From Propionibacteriaceae bacterium (GTDB taxonomy: Bacteria > Actinomycetota > Actinomycetes > Propionibacteriales > Propionibacteriaceae): 5,398 nt of DNA. Positions 1 through 5,398 of this stretch are shown here, in pieces (the first letter of the stretch is position 1; every line of letters starts with the position of its first letter). A program made the position numbers and the translations under genes. The stretch spans positions 1 through 5,398 of the forward strand of contig WRGV01000143.1 in NCBI GenBank assembly GCA_009787035.1. The letters are read 5' to 3'. Below the pieces are notes generated by a model that saw nothing but the letters and a program-made list of their open reading frames with translations, was not told the origin of the DNA and did not search any database.

Positions 1-171
1 GCGAGCCGCGAGCAACGCGCCCGCGTCGCGACGGCCATGCGCCGGGCGGGCGTCGGACACGTGCGGCTGGTGACCAACCGCGACTGGGTGGAGGACATCG
101 CGCGCTTCGTCCTCAACTACCGCCGCACCGCCACGGTGCTGCACACGCCGCCGCAGGGGGTCGCCAAATGA
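1..171 (+). CDS. DUF58 domain protein, C-terminal fragment (5' end outside window)
   Basis: An open frame runs from base 1 to a TGA at 169-171 and gives the last 56 residues of a protein whose start lies upstream. The visible part has a basic helix (SREQRARVATAMRRAG), then VRLVTNRDWVEDIARFV and a basic, low-complexity tail. The pattern 'alanine/arginine-rich helix, short strand, T(N/D)RDWV.DI.RF(V/I)' is what I recall for the C-terminus of actinobacterial DUF58 proteins encoded between a MoxR ATPase and a VWA protein, such as Rv1480. DUF58 proteins are thought to work with MoxR-type AAA+ chaperones, but their biochemical role is unsettled. The stop overlaps the next gene's start in ATGA (168-171), indicating one operon. 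The family call rests on a short tail plus the neighbouring VWA genes; coding status is much surer than the family name. Confidence 0.75.
   Translation, partial: ASREQRARVATAMRRAGVGHVRLVTNRDWVEDIARFVLNYRRTATVLHTPPQGVAK
155..160 (+). promoter_or_regulatory. Shine-Dalgarno sequence for the first VWA gene
   Basis: AGGGGG at 155-160 lies 7 bases before the ATG at 168, inside the end of the DUF58 frame. It is purine-rich and well spaced, and it supports 168 as the start of the first VWA gene. Confidence 0.6.
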
Positions 172-1139
172 CGGCGATCCCGATCGGCCCGTTCGAGTTC
201 TTCGCACCGCTGCGCCTGTGGGCGCTGCTGGCGTTGCCGCTGTTGATCGCGCTGTACATCCTGGGGCTGCACTTCTCGCACCGCAACGGCATCCGCTACA
301 CCAACACGGGTGTGCTCGCTGCGGTGCTGCCCAAGCAGCGCCAGTGGCGCCGGCACGTCGCGGTGGCGATGGCACTGTGCTCCCTGGTGCTGATCGCAGG
401 TGCCTGGGCCCGCCCGGCCGGCATCGAGAAGGTGCCGCGCGAGCGTGCCACGATCGTCGTGGTGCTGGACGGATCGCGCTCGATGGCCTCCACGGACGTC
501 TCGCCCACGCGCTTCGAGGCTGCCAAGGCGGCCGCGACCGCGTTCGTCAACCAGCTGCCCAGCCAGTACAACGTGGCGGTGGTCGAGCTGACCGGCAATC
601 CGACGGTCATGACGCCACCGACCACCGATCGGGCCACGGCCGACGCCGCAATCAAGGCGATGTCGCTGGCCGACGGCACCGCGATCGGTGGCGCCATCGA
701 CGCTGCGATGACCGCGATCGCCGAGGCCCCGGCGTCCTCGGACGGCTCGGCCGCCCCGGCGCTGATCGTGCTGCTGTCGGACGGGACAAACACCGCGGGC
801 TCCGACCCGATGACGGCCGCGCAGACCGCGGCGTCGAAGAAGGTGCCGATCTACACGATCGCGTTCGGCACGCAGAACGGCTATGTCGATCTGGACGGCA
901 AGCGCTACAACGTCGCCCCCGACACGGCCCTGCTGCAGCAGATCGCCCAGGCCACGGGCGGGCAGGCCCAGACCGCCGCCAGCGCGAGCCAGCTCAACAA
1001 GGTGTACACACAGCTGAAGACCAGCATGGGGTACGAGGATGTCAACAAAGAGGTGACGGCGCGCTGGGCGCTGTATGCCCTCGCTTTTGCGGTGGTGGCG
1101 GCGCTTGGAGCGGTGTCGATGGCAGCGAGGTGGCCGTGA
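168..1139 (+). CDS. Membrane-anchored VWA domain protein (BatA-like), first copy
   Basis: This 323-residue protein has the usual layout and length of BatA/Rv1481-type proteins. Two N-terminal membrane segments (about 17-34 and 63-80) are followed by a VWA domain (about 95-285) and a C-terminal membrane segment (about 300-319). The metal-ion-dependent adhesion site (MIDAS) is complete: DGSRS at 101-105 (D101, S103, S105), T171 in DGTAIGGAI, and D205 in LLSDGTNT. VWA domains of this class bind a divalent cation and mediate protein contacts, and this family typically acts with a MoxR AAA+ ATPase and a DUF58 protein. The loop between the first two membrane segments is basic, so by the positive-inside rule the VWA domain should lie outside the membrane (inference). 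The ATG at 168 overlaps the upstream stop and has a good ribosome site at 155-160. Compared with the second copy, residues after the third strand read VELTGNPTVM in place of the more usual F.GTA form, suggesting divergence. The substrate or partner is unknown. Confidence 0.93.
   Translation: MTAIPIGPFEFFAPLRLWALLALPLLIALYILGLHFSHRNGIRYTNTGVLAAVLPKQRQWRRHVAVAMALCSLVLIAGAWARPAGIEKVPRERATIVVVLDGSRSMASTDVSPTRFEAAKAAATAFVNQLPSQYNVAVVELTGNPTVMTPPTTDRATADAAIKAMSLADGTAIGGAIDAAMTAIAEAPASSDGSAAPALIVLLSDGTNTAGSDPMTAAQTAASKKVPIYTIAFGTQNGYVDLDGKRYNVAPDTALLQQIAQATGGQAQTAASASQLNKVYTQLKTSMGYEDVNKEVTARWALYALAFAVVAALGAVSMAARWP
1127..1130 (+). promoter_or_regulatory. Shine-Dalgarno sequence for the second VWA gene
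   Basis: GAGG at 1127-1130 lies 8 bases before the ATG at 1139. It decides between that start and the in-frame ATGs at 1148, 1151 and 1160, which are spaced less well, and it excludes the long stop-free extension upstream that runs through the first VWA gene in another frame. Confidence 0.55.
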
Positions 1140-2107
1140 TGGTGGCGATGATGATCGCGATGCAGCTCGGCTTCCTGGCTCCGCAGCGGTTGTGGTGGCT
1201 GCTGCTGGTGCCGGTGATCGTTGTGCTGTACGTGGTGCTGAGCCTGCGGCTGGTTCCGGGACGGCGCAGCCGCCGCATCGACCGGTTGCTGCCGATGGAG
1301 TCGCCGTGGAAGCGGCACTTCTCCGTGGTGGCCGCCGTGCTCTCGCTGGGGGCCCTCGTGGTGGCGTACGCGCAGCCGACGGCCTACATCTACGTGCCGC
1401 GCGAGCGGGCCACCGTGGTCGTGGCGATCGACATCTCGCGGTCGATGGAGGCGACCGATGTGCAGCCGACGCGCATCCAGGCCGCCAAGACGGCCGCCGA
1501 GGGCTTCCTGGCGATGATCCCGGCGTCGTTCAACGTGGCCATCGTCAGCTTCTGCGGCACCGCGAGCATCGTGCTGCCGCCCTCCACTGACCGCGCGGCC
1601 GCCAAGCAGGCGATCGAGTCGCTGCAGCTGGGCCCGTCCACGGCGATCGGCGAGGGCATCTACCAGTCGCTGGAGGCGCTGTCAATGGCCCCGCCCGATC
1701 CGAATCACCCCAACGATCCGGCCCCGGGCGCGATCGTGCTGCTGTCGGACGGCGCGACCAACATCGGGCGCAGTTCGTCCGATGCGGCGGCCGCCGCCAA
1801 GGCCCAGGGCGTGCCCATCTACACGATCGCCTACGGCACCCCGAACGGGTACGTCATGCAGAACGGGCACCGCGAGCTGGTGCCGGTCAACAACGCCGAG
1901 ATGCTGAACATCGCGAAGATCTCGGGCGGCAAGAAGTACTCGGCGCAGACCAAGCAGGATCTGGCGGAGGTCTACCAGGCCATCGCCCGTTCGGTCGGCT
2001 ACAACCAGGAGACCGCCGAGATCACGGAGCGTTTCGCCGGCATCGCGCTGCTGTTCGCGGTCATCGCGGGCATCGGAGTCATCTCGTTGGCGGCGCGATG
2101 GCCGTGA
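1139..2107 (+). CDS. Membrane-anchored VWA domain protein (BatA-like), second copy
   Basis: This is a 322-residue paralogue of the preceding gene with the same plan: membrane segments at about 18-37 and 61-78, a VWA domain at about 93-285, and a last membrane segment at about 299-317. Both proteins end in AARWP. The MIDAS is complete: DISRS at 98-102 (D98, S100, S102), T168 in STAIGEGI, and D204 in LLSDGATN. This copy is closer to the usual family pattern, for example GTPNGYV followed by VPVNNAEMLNIAKISGG and the SVGY motif near 286-289, as I recall in Rv1481. The loop at 38-60 is very basic, again placing the VWA domain outside the membrane (inference). A proline-rich loop at about 185-197 is longer than expected for the core fold. 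Its only cysteine, C139, sits in FCGTAS where alanine is common. The ATG shares one base with the previous stop (TGATG), so coupled translation is likely. The open frame extends upstream to 218, but that part is out-of-frame shadow of the first copy. Confidence 0.93.
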   Translation: MVAMMIAMQLGFLAPQRLWWLLLVPVIVVLYVVLSLRLVPGRRSRRIDRLLPMESPWKRHFSVVAAVLSLGALVVAYAQPTAYIYVPRERATVVVAIDISRSMEATDVQPTRIQAAKTAAEGFLAMIPASFNVAIVSFCGTASIVLPPSTDRAAAKQAIESLQLGPSTAIGEGIYQSLEALSMAPPDPNHPNDPAPGAIVLLSDGATNIGRSSSDAAAAAKAQGVPIYTIAYGTPNGYVMQNGHRELVPVNNAEMLNIAKISGGKKYSAQTKQDLAEVYQAIARSVGYNQETAEITERFAGIALLFAVIAGIGVISLAARWP

Positions 2108-2817
2108 CGCAGGTGGACGCCGGCATCGTCCAGCGCCTGGGCGCCGTGCAGGCGCGGATCCGCGCGGCCTGCCAGGCTGCCGGACGAAGCCCGGACGAGG
2201 TCACGCTGCTGCCGGTCAGCAAGACGCATCCGTTCGCCGCGGTACAGGCCGTCGTGGACGCCGGCGGGCCCACGGTCTTCGGCGAGAACCGTCCCCAGGA
2301 ACTGGCCGCCAAGGCTGCGCAGTGTGCGGACGGTTCGCCGATCCGGTTCGCGCTGATCGGTCACCTGCAGACCAACAAGGCGCCGCTGGCGGCGCAGCAC
2401 GCGGCCGCCTTCCATGCGCTCGACTCGGCGCGCCTGGCGGAGGCGCTCGACCGACGGCTCCAGGGGATGGGGCGCGGCCTGGATGTGCTGATCGAGGTCA
2501 ACACGTCGGGCGAAGAGGCCAAGCACGGCCTGGCACCCGAGGAGGTGCCGGCGTTTGCGGCCGGTTTGGCGCCGATGGACGCGCTGCGCGTGCGTGGCCT
2601 GATGACCGTCGCGGTCCACAGCCCGGACGAGGCGGCCGTGGCCGCGTGCTTCGACCGGTTGGTGGCGCTGCAGCACCGGCTGCGCGACGACGGCGTGCTG
2701 GGCGCCGATTGGGCTCAGCTCTCCATGGGCATGTCCGGCGACTTCGAGCTGGCCATCGCCCACGGCGCGACGATCGTCCGCGTCGGCACCGCGATCTTTG
2801 GGGCGCGGCAGCAGTAG
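2098..2817 (+). CDS. yggS: YggS/PLPHP family pyridoxal 5'-phosphate-binding protein
   Basis: This 239-residue protein matches the full length of the family of single-domain TIM-barrel proteins (alanine-racemase fold type III) that carry PLP. The family is not known for an enzymatic reaction; it controls PLP homeostasis and amino/keto-acid balance in the cytosol. The PLP lysine is K42 in LLPVSKTHP. Other family motifs follow in order: FGENRPQEL (61-69), IGHLQTNK (87-94), VNTSGEEAKHG (134-144), GLMT (167-170), and SMGMSGDFELAIAHG with VRVGTAIFG (209-235), which hold the phosphate. No key residue is missing. The ATG at 2098 overlaps the second VWA gene by 10 bases. An in-frame GTG at 2104 would give a tidier GTGA overlap and remove only two residues. 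Neither has a clear ribosome site (GGAG at 2075-2078 is too far), so translation probably depends on the upstream gene. In many actinobacteria this gene sits beside sepF/ftsZ; here it closes a VWA operon. Confidence 0.95.
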   Translation: MAVTQVDAGIVQRLGAVQARIRAACQAAGRSPDEVTLLPVSKTHPFAAVQAVVDAGGPTVFGENRPQELAAKAAQCADGSPIRFALIGHLQTNKAPLAAQHAAAFHALDSARLAEALDRRLQGMGRGLDVLIEVNTSGEEAKHGLAPEEVPAFAAGLAPMDALRVRGLMTVAVHSPDEAAVAACFDRLVALQHRLRDDGVLGADWAQLSMGMSGDFELAIAHGATIVRVGTAIFGARQQ

Positions 2818-2820
2818 CTA
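2815..2820. other. Convergent gene junction with abutting stop codons
   Basis: The yggS stop TAG (2815-2817) is followed directly by CTA (2818-2820), the reverse complement of the peptidase stop TAG. The hexamer TAGCTA is its own reverse complement, and the symmetry extends to eight bases (GTAGCTAC, 2814-2821). There is no intergenic base. I see no strong hairpin with a T-run on either side (only a 4-base-pair stem, CGGC 2806-2809 with GCCG 2822-2825), so transcripts from both sides probably run into the opposing gene. Confidence 0.9.
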
Positions 2821-4962
2821 CGCCGAACGCCGGGGCGTGTGGGGCGCGCCGTCGACCTCGCCGAGCACGATGGTCTGCGTGGTCTGCTCGGGGTCCGCAT
2901 CGGCCTGGGCGGGGGCGGCGCGGCTGGGGCCCGCGGGCGAGGCGGGTGCCGGATCGGCCGGCCCCGGATCGGGCGGGAAGTTCTCGATCGCCAGCGGCGT
3001 GAGCGCGTCGGCCGGGGTGAAGCCGAACAGCTGACCCAGGAAGCTCAGCTGGGCTGCCAGCGCCGCCCGGCGCGAGGACACCTTGCGGAAGCCGTGCCCC
3101 TCGCCGTCCAGCATCACCAGCGCCATGGGCAGGCGCCGTGCCCGCAGCGCCTGCGCCATCGCGACGGCCTGTGCGGGCGGCACCACGTGGTCGTCGGTGC
3201 CCTGCAGGATCAGCATGGGTGTGCGCAGCGCGTCCAGGTGGTGGATCGGCGAGCGGTCGATGTACACGTCGCGCCGCTGCGGATACGGCCCGACCAGCCG
3301 GTCCAGGTAGCGCGACTCGAACTTGTGCGTGTCGCGCGCCAGCAGCTCCAGGTCGCCGATGCCGTAGCTCGACATGCCGGCCGCGAACACATCTGTGGTT
3401 GCCAGCGCCTGCAGCGTCGTGTATCCGCCCGCACTGCCCCCGGCGATGGCCACGCGGTGGGGGTCGGCGAAGCCGGACGAGACGACGGCCCGGACGGCGG
3501 CGACGCAGTCGGCCACGTCGAGCACGCCCCACTGGCCCGCCAGACGGTTGCGGTAGGCCCGTCCGAACCCGGCCGAGCCGGAGTAGTTGACGTCGATGAC
3601 GGCGAAGCCGCGCGACGTCCAGAACTGGATGCCGACGCTCCATGCGTCGCTGGCGAAGCCGGTCGGTCCGCCGTGCGAGAGCACGAGCAGCGGGGGTAGT
3701 TCGTGCGCCAGCCCGCGCCGTCCGCCGTTGGTGGGCCCGTAGAACCACGCCTGGACGGGCCCGGCCGCGCCGCGGAACGTGAGCGAGCGGGGGATCGCGG
3801 TGGCGCCGGGATCGGGCGGCAGGCCCGCCTGGCGCAGCAGCTCCAGCGTGCCGTCCTCGGTCACATGCATCAGCGCGGGCAAAGCGGCCGGACGCGACAC
3901 GAGGGCGTATCCCTGTTCGCCTGCGCAGGCGATCGCCGTCACATCGGCGATGCTGGCTGCGCGGGTCACCTCGCCGCTGGACAGGTCGATCGTGGCCAGG
4001 TAGACGACGCCGTCGTCGCGCAGGCTGGCCAGCACGCGGTGGTGGTCGAGCAGGCCGTACGTGCGGTTGCCGAGCTGCCAGGTGGGAACGTCGAAGTCCT
4101 GCGGATCGGTGTGCACGGCATGCTCGGCGGTGCCGTCCCACACGTGCAGGTTCCAGAAACCCGAGGCGTCGCTCATGAACAGCAGCCGTCCGTCGGGCAG
4201 CCAGCGCGGGTGCTGTGCGCACACGGCGTCCGCGCCCGGGTCGTCGTTGCCGCCGGCGACGTGCGCCACCGGGCGGACGGACACGCGGTTGGCCGCCACG
4301 CGCAGCTCACCGATCTGGACCCGGGAGGCATCCCACGGCATGTCGGGGTGGTTCCATTCGACCCAGGCGAGCATCGCATCGGTCGAATACTCCGGGGACG
4401 CGTAGAAGTCGGCGCCACGCACGATGACCTCGCCGACGGGGCCGACGCCGTCCGCATCGGTGCCGGCGCCGATGCCCGAGCCGGGCCACGGCAGCGCGAC
4501 GATCGTCGTCACGGGCTGCGGGGCGTCCTCGCGGAACTCCTCACGCACCGCCAGCACCGCGGGGATGCCGGGCGCCAGGCGCAGGTCGCCGAAGCGGTAG
4601 CGGGTGCCGCCGCGGGCGATCACATGGCGGCGGCCGTCGGGCGTGAGCAGGCAGACGGCGTTGTCGTGGTCGTCGCACCAGGCGACCGAGCCGCCGCGCG
4701 CATCGAGCGCCCCGCCGCCGTACTCGTTGACGCGGCTGCGCACGTCGACCGGGTGTGGCGTCAGCTCGGTGGTCTGTCCGGCGCGCAGCCGCATGACGGT
4801 CAGGCGACCGTCCTGGGCCGGGACGGATTCGAGCCAGACCAGGTCGTCGCCGTCGGCACACAGGTCAGACAGCTGGGCGGCCGTGCCGACGGCCGCGTCG
4901 AGCGTGAGCGGGGACGGCCATGAACCGTAGGCCGCCCGCGTGGGCGGCATCTGCGCAACCAT
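2818..4962 (-). CDS. S9-family serine peptidase (prolyl oligopeptidase / acylaminoacyl-peptidase type)
   Basis: This 714-residue protein has a beta-propeller N-terminal half (about 10-395) and an alpha/beta-hydrolase C-terminal half (about 400-650). Propeller motifs typical of actinobacterial members include SRVNEYGGG (76-84), RFGDLRLAPG (123-132), FYASPEYSTDAMLAWVEW (186-203) and SGFWNLHVWD (267-276). In the hydrolase half are HGGPTG (430-435), NYSGSAGFGRAYR (459-471) and the nucleophile elbow GGSAGG (508-513, S510). The other triad residues are D591 in QGTDDHVVPP and H623 in GEGHGF, so the enzyme should be active on short peptides; the exact substrate cannot be read. No signal peptide is visible, implying a cytosolic location. 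After about residue 650 comes a Pro/Ala/Gly-rich tail of some 60 residues not needed for the fold. The ATG at 4962 follows the fabF-like gene by 9 bases. An in-frame ATG at 4950 (residue 5) is possible, and neither has a good ribosome site. Confidence 0.95.
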   Translation of the reverse strand: MVAQMPPTRAAYGSWPSPLTLDAAVGTAAQLSDLCADGDDLVWLESVPAQDGRLTVMRLRAGQTTELTPHPVDVRSRVNEYGGGALDARGGSVAWCDDHDNAVCLLTPDGRRHVIARGGTRYRFGDLRLAPGIPAVLAVREEFREDAPQPVTTIVALPWPGSGIGAGTDADGVGPVGEVIVRGADFYASPEYSTDAMLAWVEWNHPDMPWDASRVQIGELRVAANRVSVRPVAHVAGGNDDPGADAVCAQHPRWLPDGRLLFMSDASGFWNLHVWDGTAEHAVHTDPQDFDVPTWQLGNRTYGLLDHHRVLASLRDDGVVYLATIDLSSGEVTRAASIADVTAIACAGEQGYALVSRPAALPALMHVTEDGTLELLRQAGLPPDPGATAIPRSLTFRGAAGPVQAWFYGPTNGGRRGLAHELPPLLVLSHGGPTGFASDAWSVGIQFWTSRGFAVIDVNYSGSAGFGRAYRNRLAGQWGVLDVADCVAAVRAVVSSGFADPHRVAIAGGSAGGYTTLQALATTDVFAAGMSSYGIGDLELLARDTHKFESRYLDRLVGPYPQRRDVYIDRSPIHHLDALRTPMLILQGTDDHVVPPAQAVAMAQALRARRLPMALVMLDGEGHGFRKVSSRRAALAAQLSFLGQLFGFTPADALTPLAIENFPPDPGPADPAPASPAGPSRAAPAQADADPEQTTQTIVLGEVDGAPHTPRRSA

Positions 4963-4971
4963 GGGATCAGA

Positions 4972-5398
4972 CTAACCCGCCGGGGCCTCGCTGCGGGTCA
5001 AGGCGAGCCCACCGGTGCGATGTGCCGTGGTCAGCACGACCGCCACGTTGTGCCCGCCGAAGCCGAACGAGTTGTTCAGCCCGGCCAGCTGCCCGGTGGC
5101 GGGCAGCGTGCGCGGCGCCGTGGCGACGTCCACCGGAAGGCCCGGCTCGGGCTCGTCCAGGTTGATCGTGGGCGGGACGATGCGCTCGCCCAGCGCCAGC
5201 AGCGTGGCGATGGCCTCCAGCGCCCCGGCCGCGCCCAGCAGGTGCCCGGTCTGCGACTTCACGGCGGTGACCACGGCCCGGTCGGCGGCCGCGCCCAGCG
5301 CGTCGCGGATGGCGCGCGCCTCGGTCAGATCGCCGGCCGGGGTGGATGTGGCATGAGCGTTGACGTGGGCGAGGTCGCACGCCGCCAGGTCGGCATCG
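4972..5398 (-). CDS. fabF: Beta-ketoacyl-ACP synthase II (FabF/KAS II), C-terminal part
   Basis: The frame enters at the right edge (first whole codon 5397-5395) and ends at TAG (4974-4972), giving the last 141 residues of an enzyme that is normally about 410 long. It condenses malonyl-ACP with a growing acyl-ACP in cytosolic fatty-acid (type II) synthesis. Both catalytic histidines of the Cys-His-His triad are visible: H15 of the fragment in HVNAHATSTPAGD and H52 in KSQTGHLLGAAG, with the conserved lysine K47. NNSFGFGGHN (108-117) is the usual C-terminal glycine-rich loop with its gating phenylalanine. The active cysteine lies outside the window. The first motif reads NAHATST rather than NAHGTST, a variant I believe is common in actinobacteria. 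About 20 residues follow the last core strand (VAVVL), a little longer than typical. A mycolic-acid KasA/KasB-type role or a polyketide-type synthase cannot be excluded from this third alone. Confidence 0.92.
   Translation of the reverse strand, partial: DADLAACDLAHVNAHATSTPAGDLTEARAIRDALGAAADRAVVTAVKSQTGHLLGAAGALEAIATLLALGERIVPPTINLDEPEPGLPVDVATAPRTLPATGQLAGLNNSFGFGGHNVAVVLTTAHRTGGLALTRSEAPAG

Larger units (their letters stand above)
168..2107 (+). repeat. Tandem gene duplication (two VWA paralogues)
   Basis: The two VWA genes align along their whole length, with the same three membrane segments, the same domain boundaries and near-equal size (323 and 322 residues). DNA identity survives in patches. 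One 20-base block around the SDG motif is identical at 765-784 and 1733-1752. Fourteen-base blocks match at 432-445 and 1394-1407 (VPRER) and at 849-862 and 1817-1830 (IYTIA). Elsewhere the copies have diverged considerably, so the duplication is not recent. Confidence 0.8.

Noticed and set aside
218..1138. Upstream extension of the second VWA frame, which would make a 629-residue protein
   Set aside because: The extension lies out of frame over the first VWA gene and translates to Arg/Gly/Ala/Asp-rich low-complexity sequence. The ATG at 1139 has a ribosome site and gives the normal family length.
1999..2763. 254-codon minus-strand open frame opposite yggS
   Set aside because: It is antisense to yggS, whose plus-strand frame shows all family motifs; the antisense product has no recognisable features.
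2801..2830. Possible terminator hairpin at the convergent junction
   Set aside because: Only a 4-base-pair stem (CGGC/GCCG) with a 12-base loop can be drawn and there is no T-run on either strand, which is too weak to call.
2839..3699. 286-codon plus-strand open frame opposite the 3' half of the peptidase
   Set aside because: It is a shadow of the catalytic domain on the other strand, with a composition biased to Arg, Gly, Val, His and Gln and no motif.
2498..4222. Long minus-strand open frame (574 codons) inside the peptidase and yggS region
   Set aside because: It overlaps the peptidase in another frame and runs antisense into yggS. Its product is Arg/Ala/Pro/Gly-rich with no recognisable motif, as expected from stop-poor shadow frames in very GC-rich DNA, while the peptidase frame carries a full catalytic triad.
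3703..4923. 406-codon plus-strand open frame opposite the peptidase
   Set aside because: It is antisense to a clearly real gene; its composition (Gly, Val, Arg, His, Gln, Asp) is that of a complementary-strand shadow and shows no domain, membrane segment or family motif.
4963..4971. Promoter between the fabF-like gene and the peptidase
   Set aside because: The gap is only 9 bases (GGGATCAGA on the plus strand) and I see no convincing -10/-35 pair in the adjoining coding sequence; co-transcription is the simpler reading.

Overview
The window is a gene-dense stretch of a very GC-rich genome. Codon third positions are strongly G/C, genes overlap by a few bases, and no stretch longer than about 10 bases lies outside a gene. 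Together with the protein families present, this points to an actinobacterium (high-GC Gram-positive). I cannot name the genus. The two-VWA arrangement resembles, in protein motifs and order, the mycobacterial MoxR1 - DUF58 - VWA locus (Rv1479-Rv1481), but here the VWA gene is doubled.

Left half, plus strand (1-2817): a tightly packed operon read through from outside the window. It starts with the last 56 codons of a probable DUF58 protein. Two tandem, clearly paralogous, membrane-anchored von Willebrand factor A (VWA) proteins of the BatA type follow, and then a YggS/PLPHP-family pyridoxal-phosphate-binding protein. Each gene overlaps the next: ATGA (4 bases), one shared base in TGATG, and then 10 bases (or a 4-base GTGA if the alternative start is used). 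Translational coupling is therefore likely. The MoxR AAA+ ATPase that normally heads such operons would lie upstream of position 1 and is not seen.

Right half, minus strand (5398-2818): the 3' third of a beta-ketoacyl-ACP synthase II (FabF/KAS II family), then 9 bases, then a complete 714-residue S9-family (prolyl oligopeptidase/acylaminoacyl-peptidase type) serine peptidase. These two are probably co-transcribed. The peptidase meets yggS tail to tail with no spacer: the two stop codons abut to form TAGCTA at 2815-2820.

I found no RNA genes, mobile elements, CRISPR arrays, attachment sites or convincing terminators. This is mainly an ordinary core-genome region. The points worth a second look are the VWA duplication, the placement of yggS in a MoxR/VWA operon, the zero-gap convergent junction, and the in-frame fabF stop just before the peptidase start.
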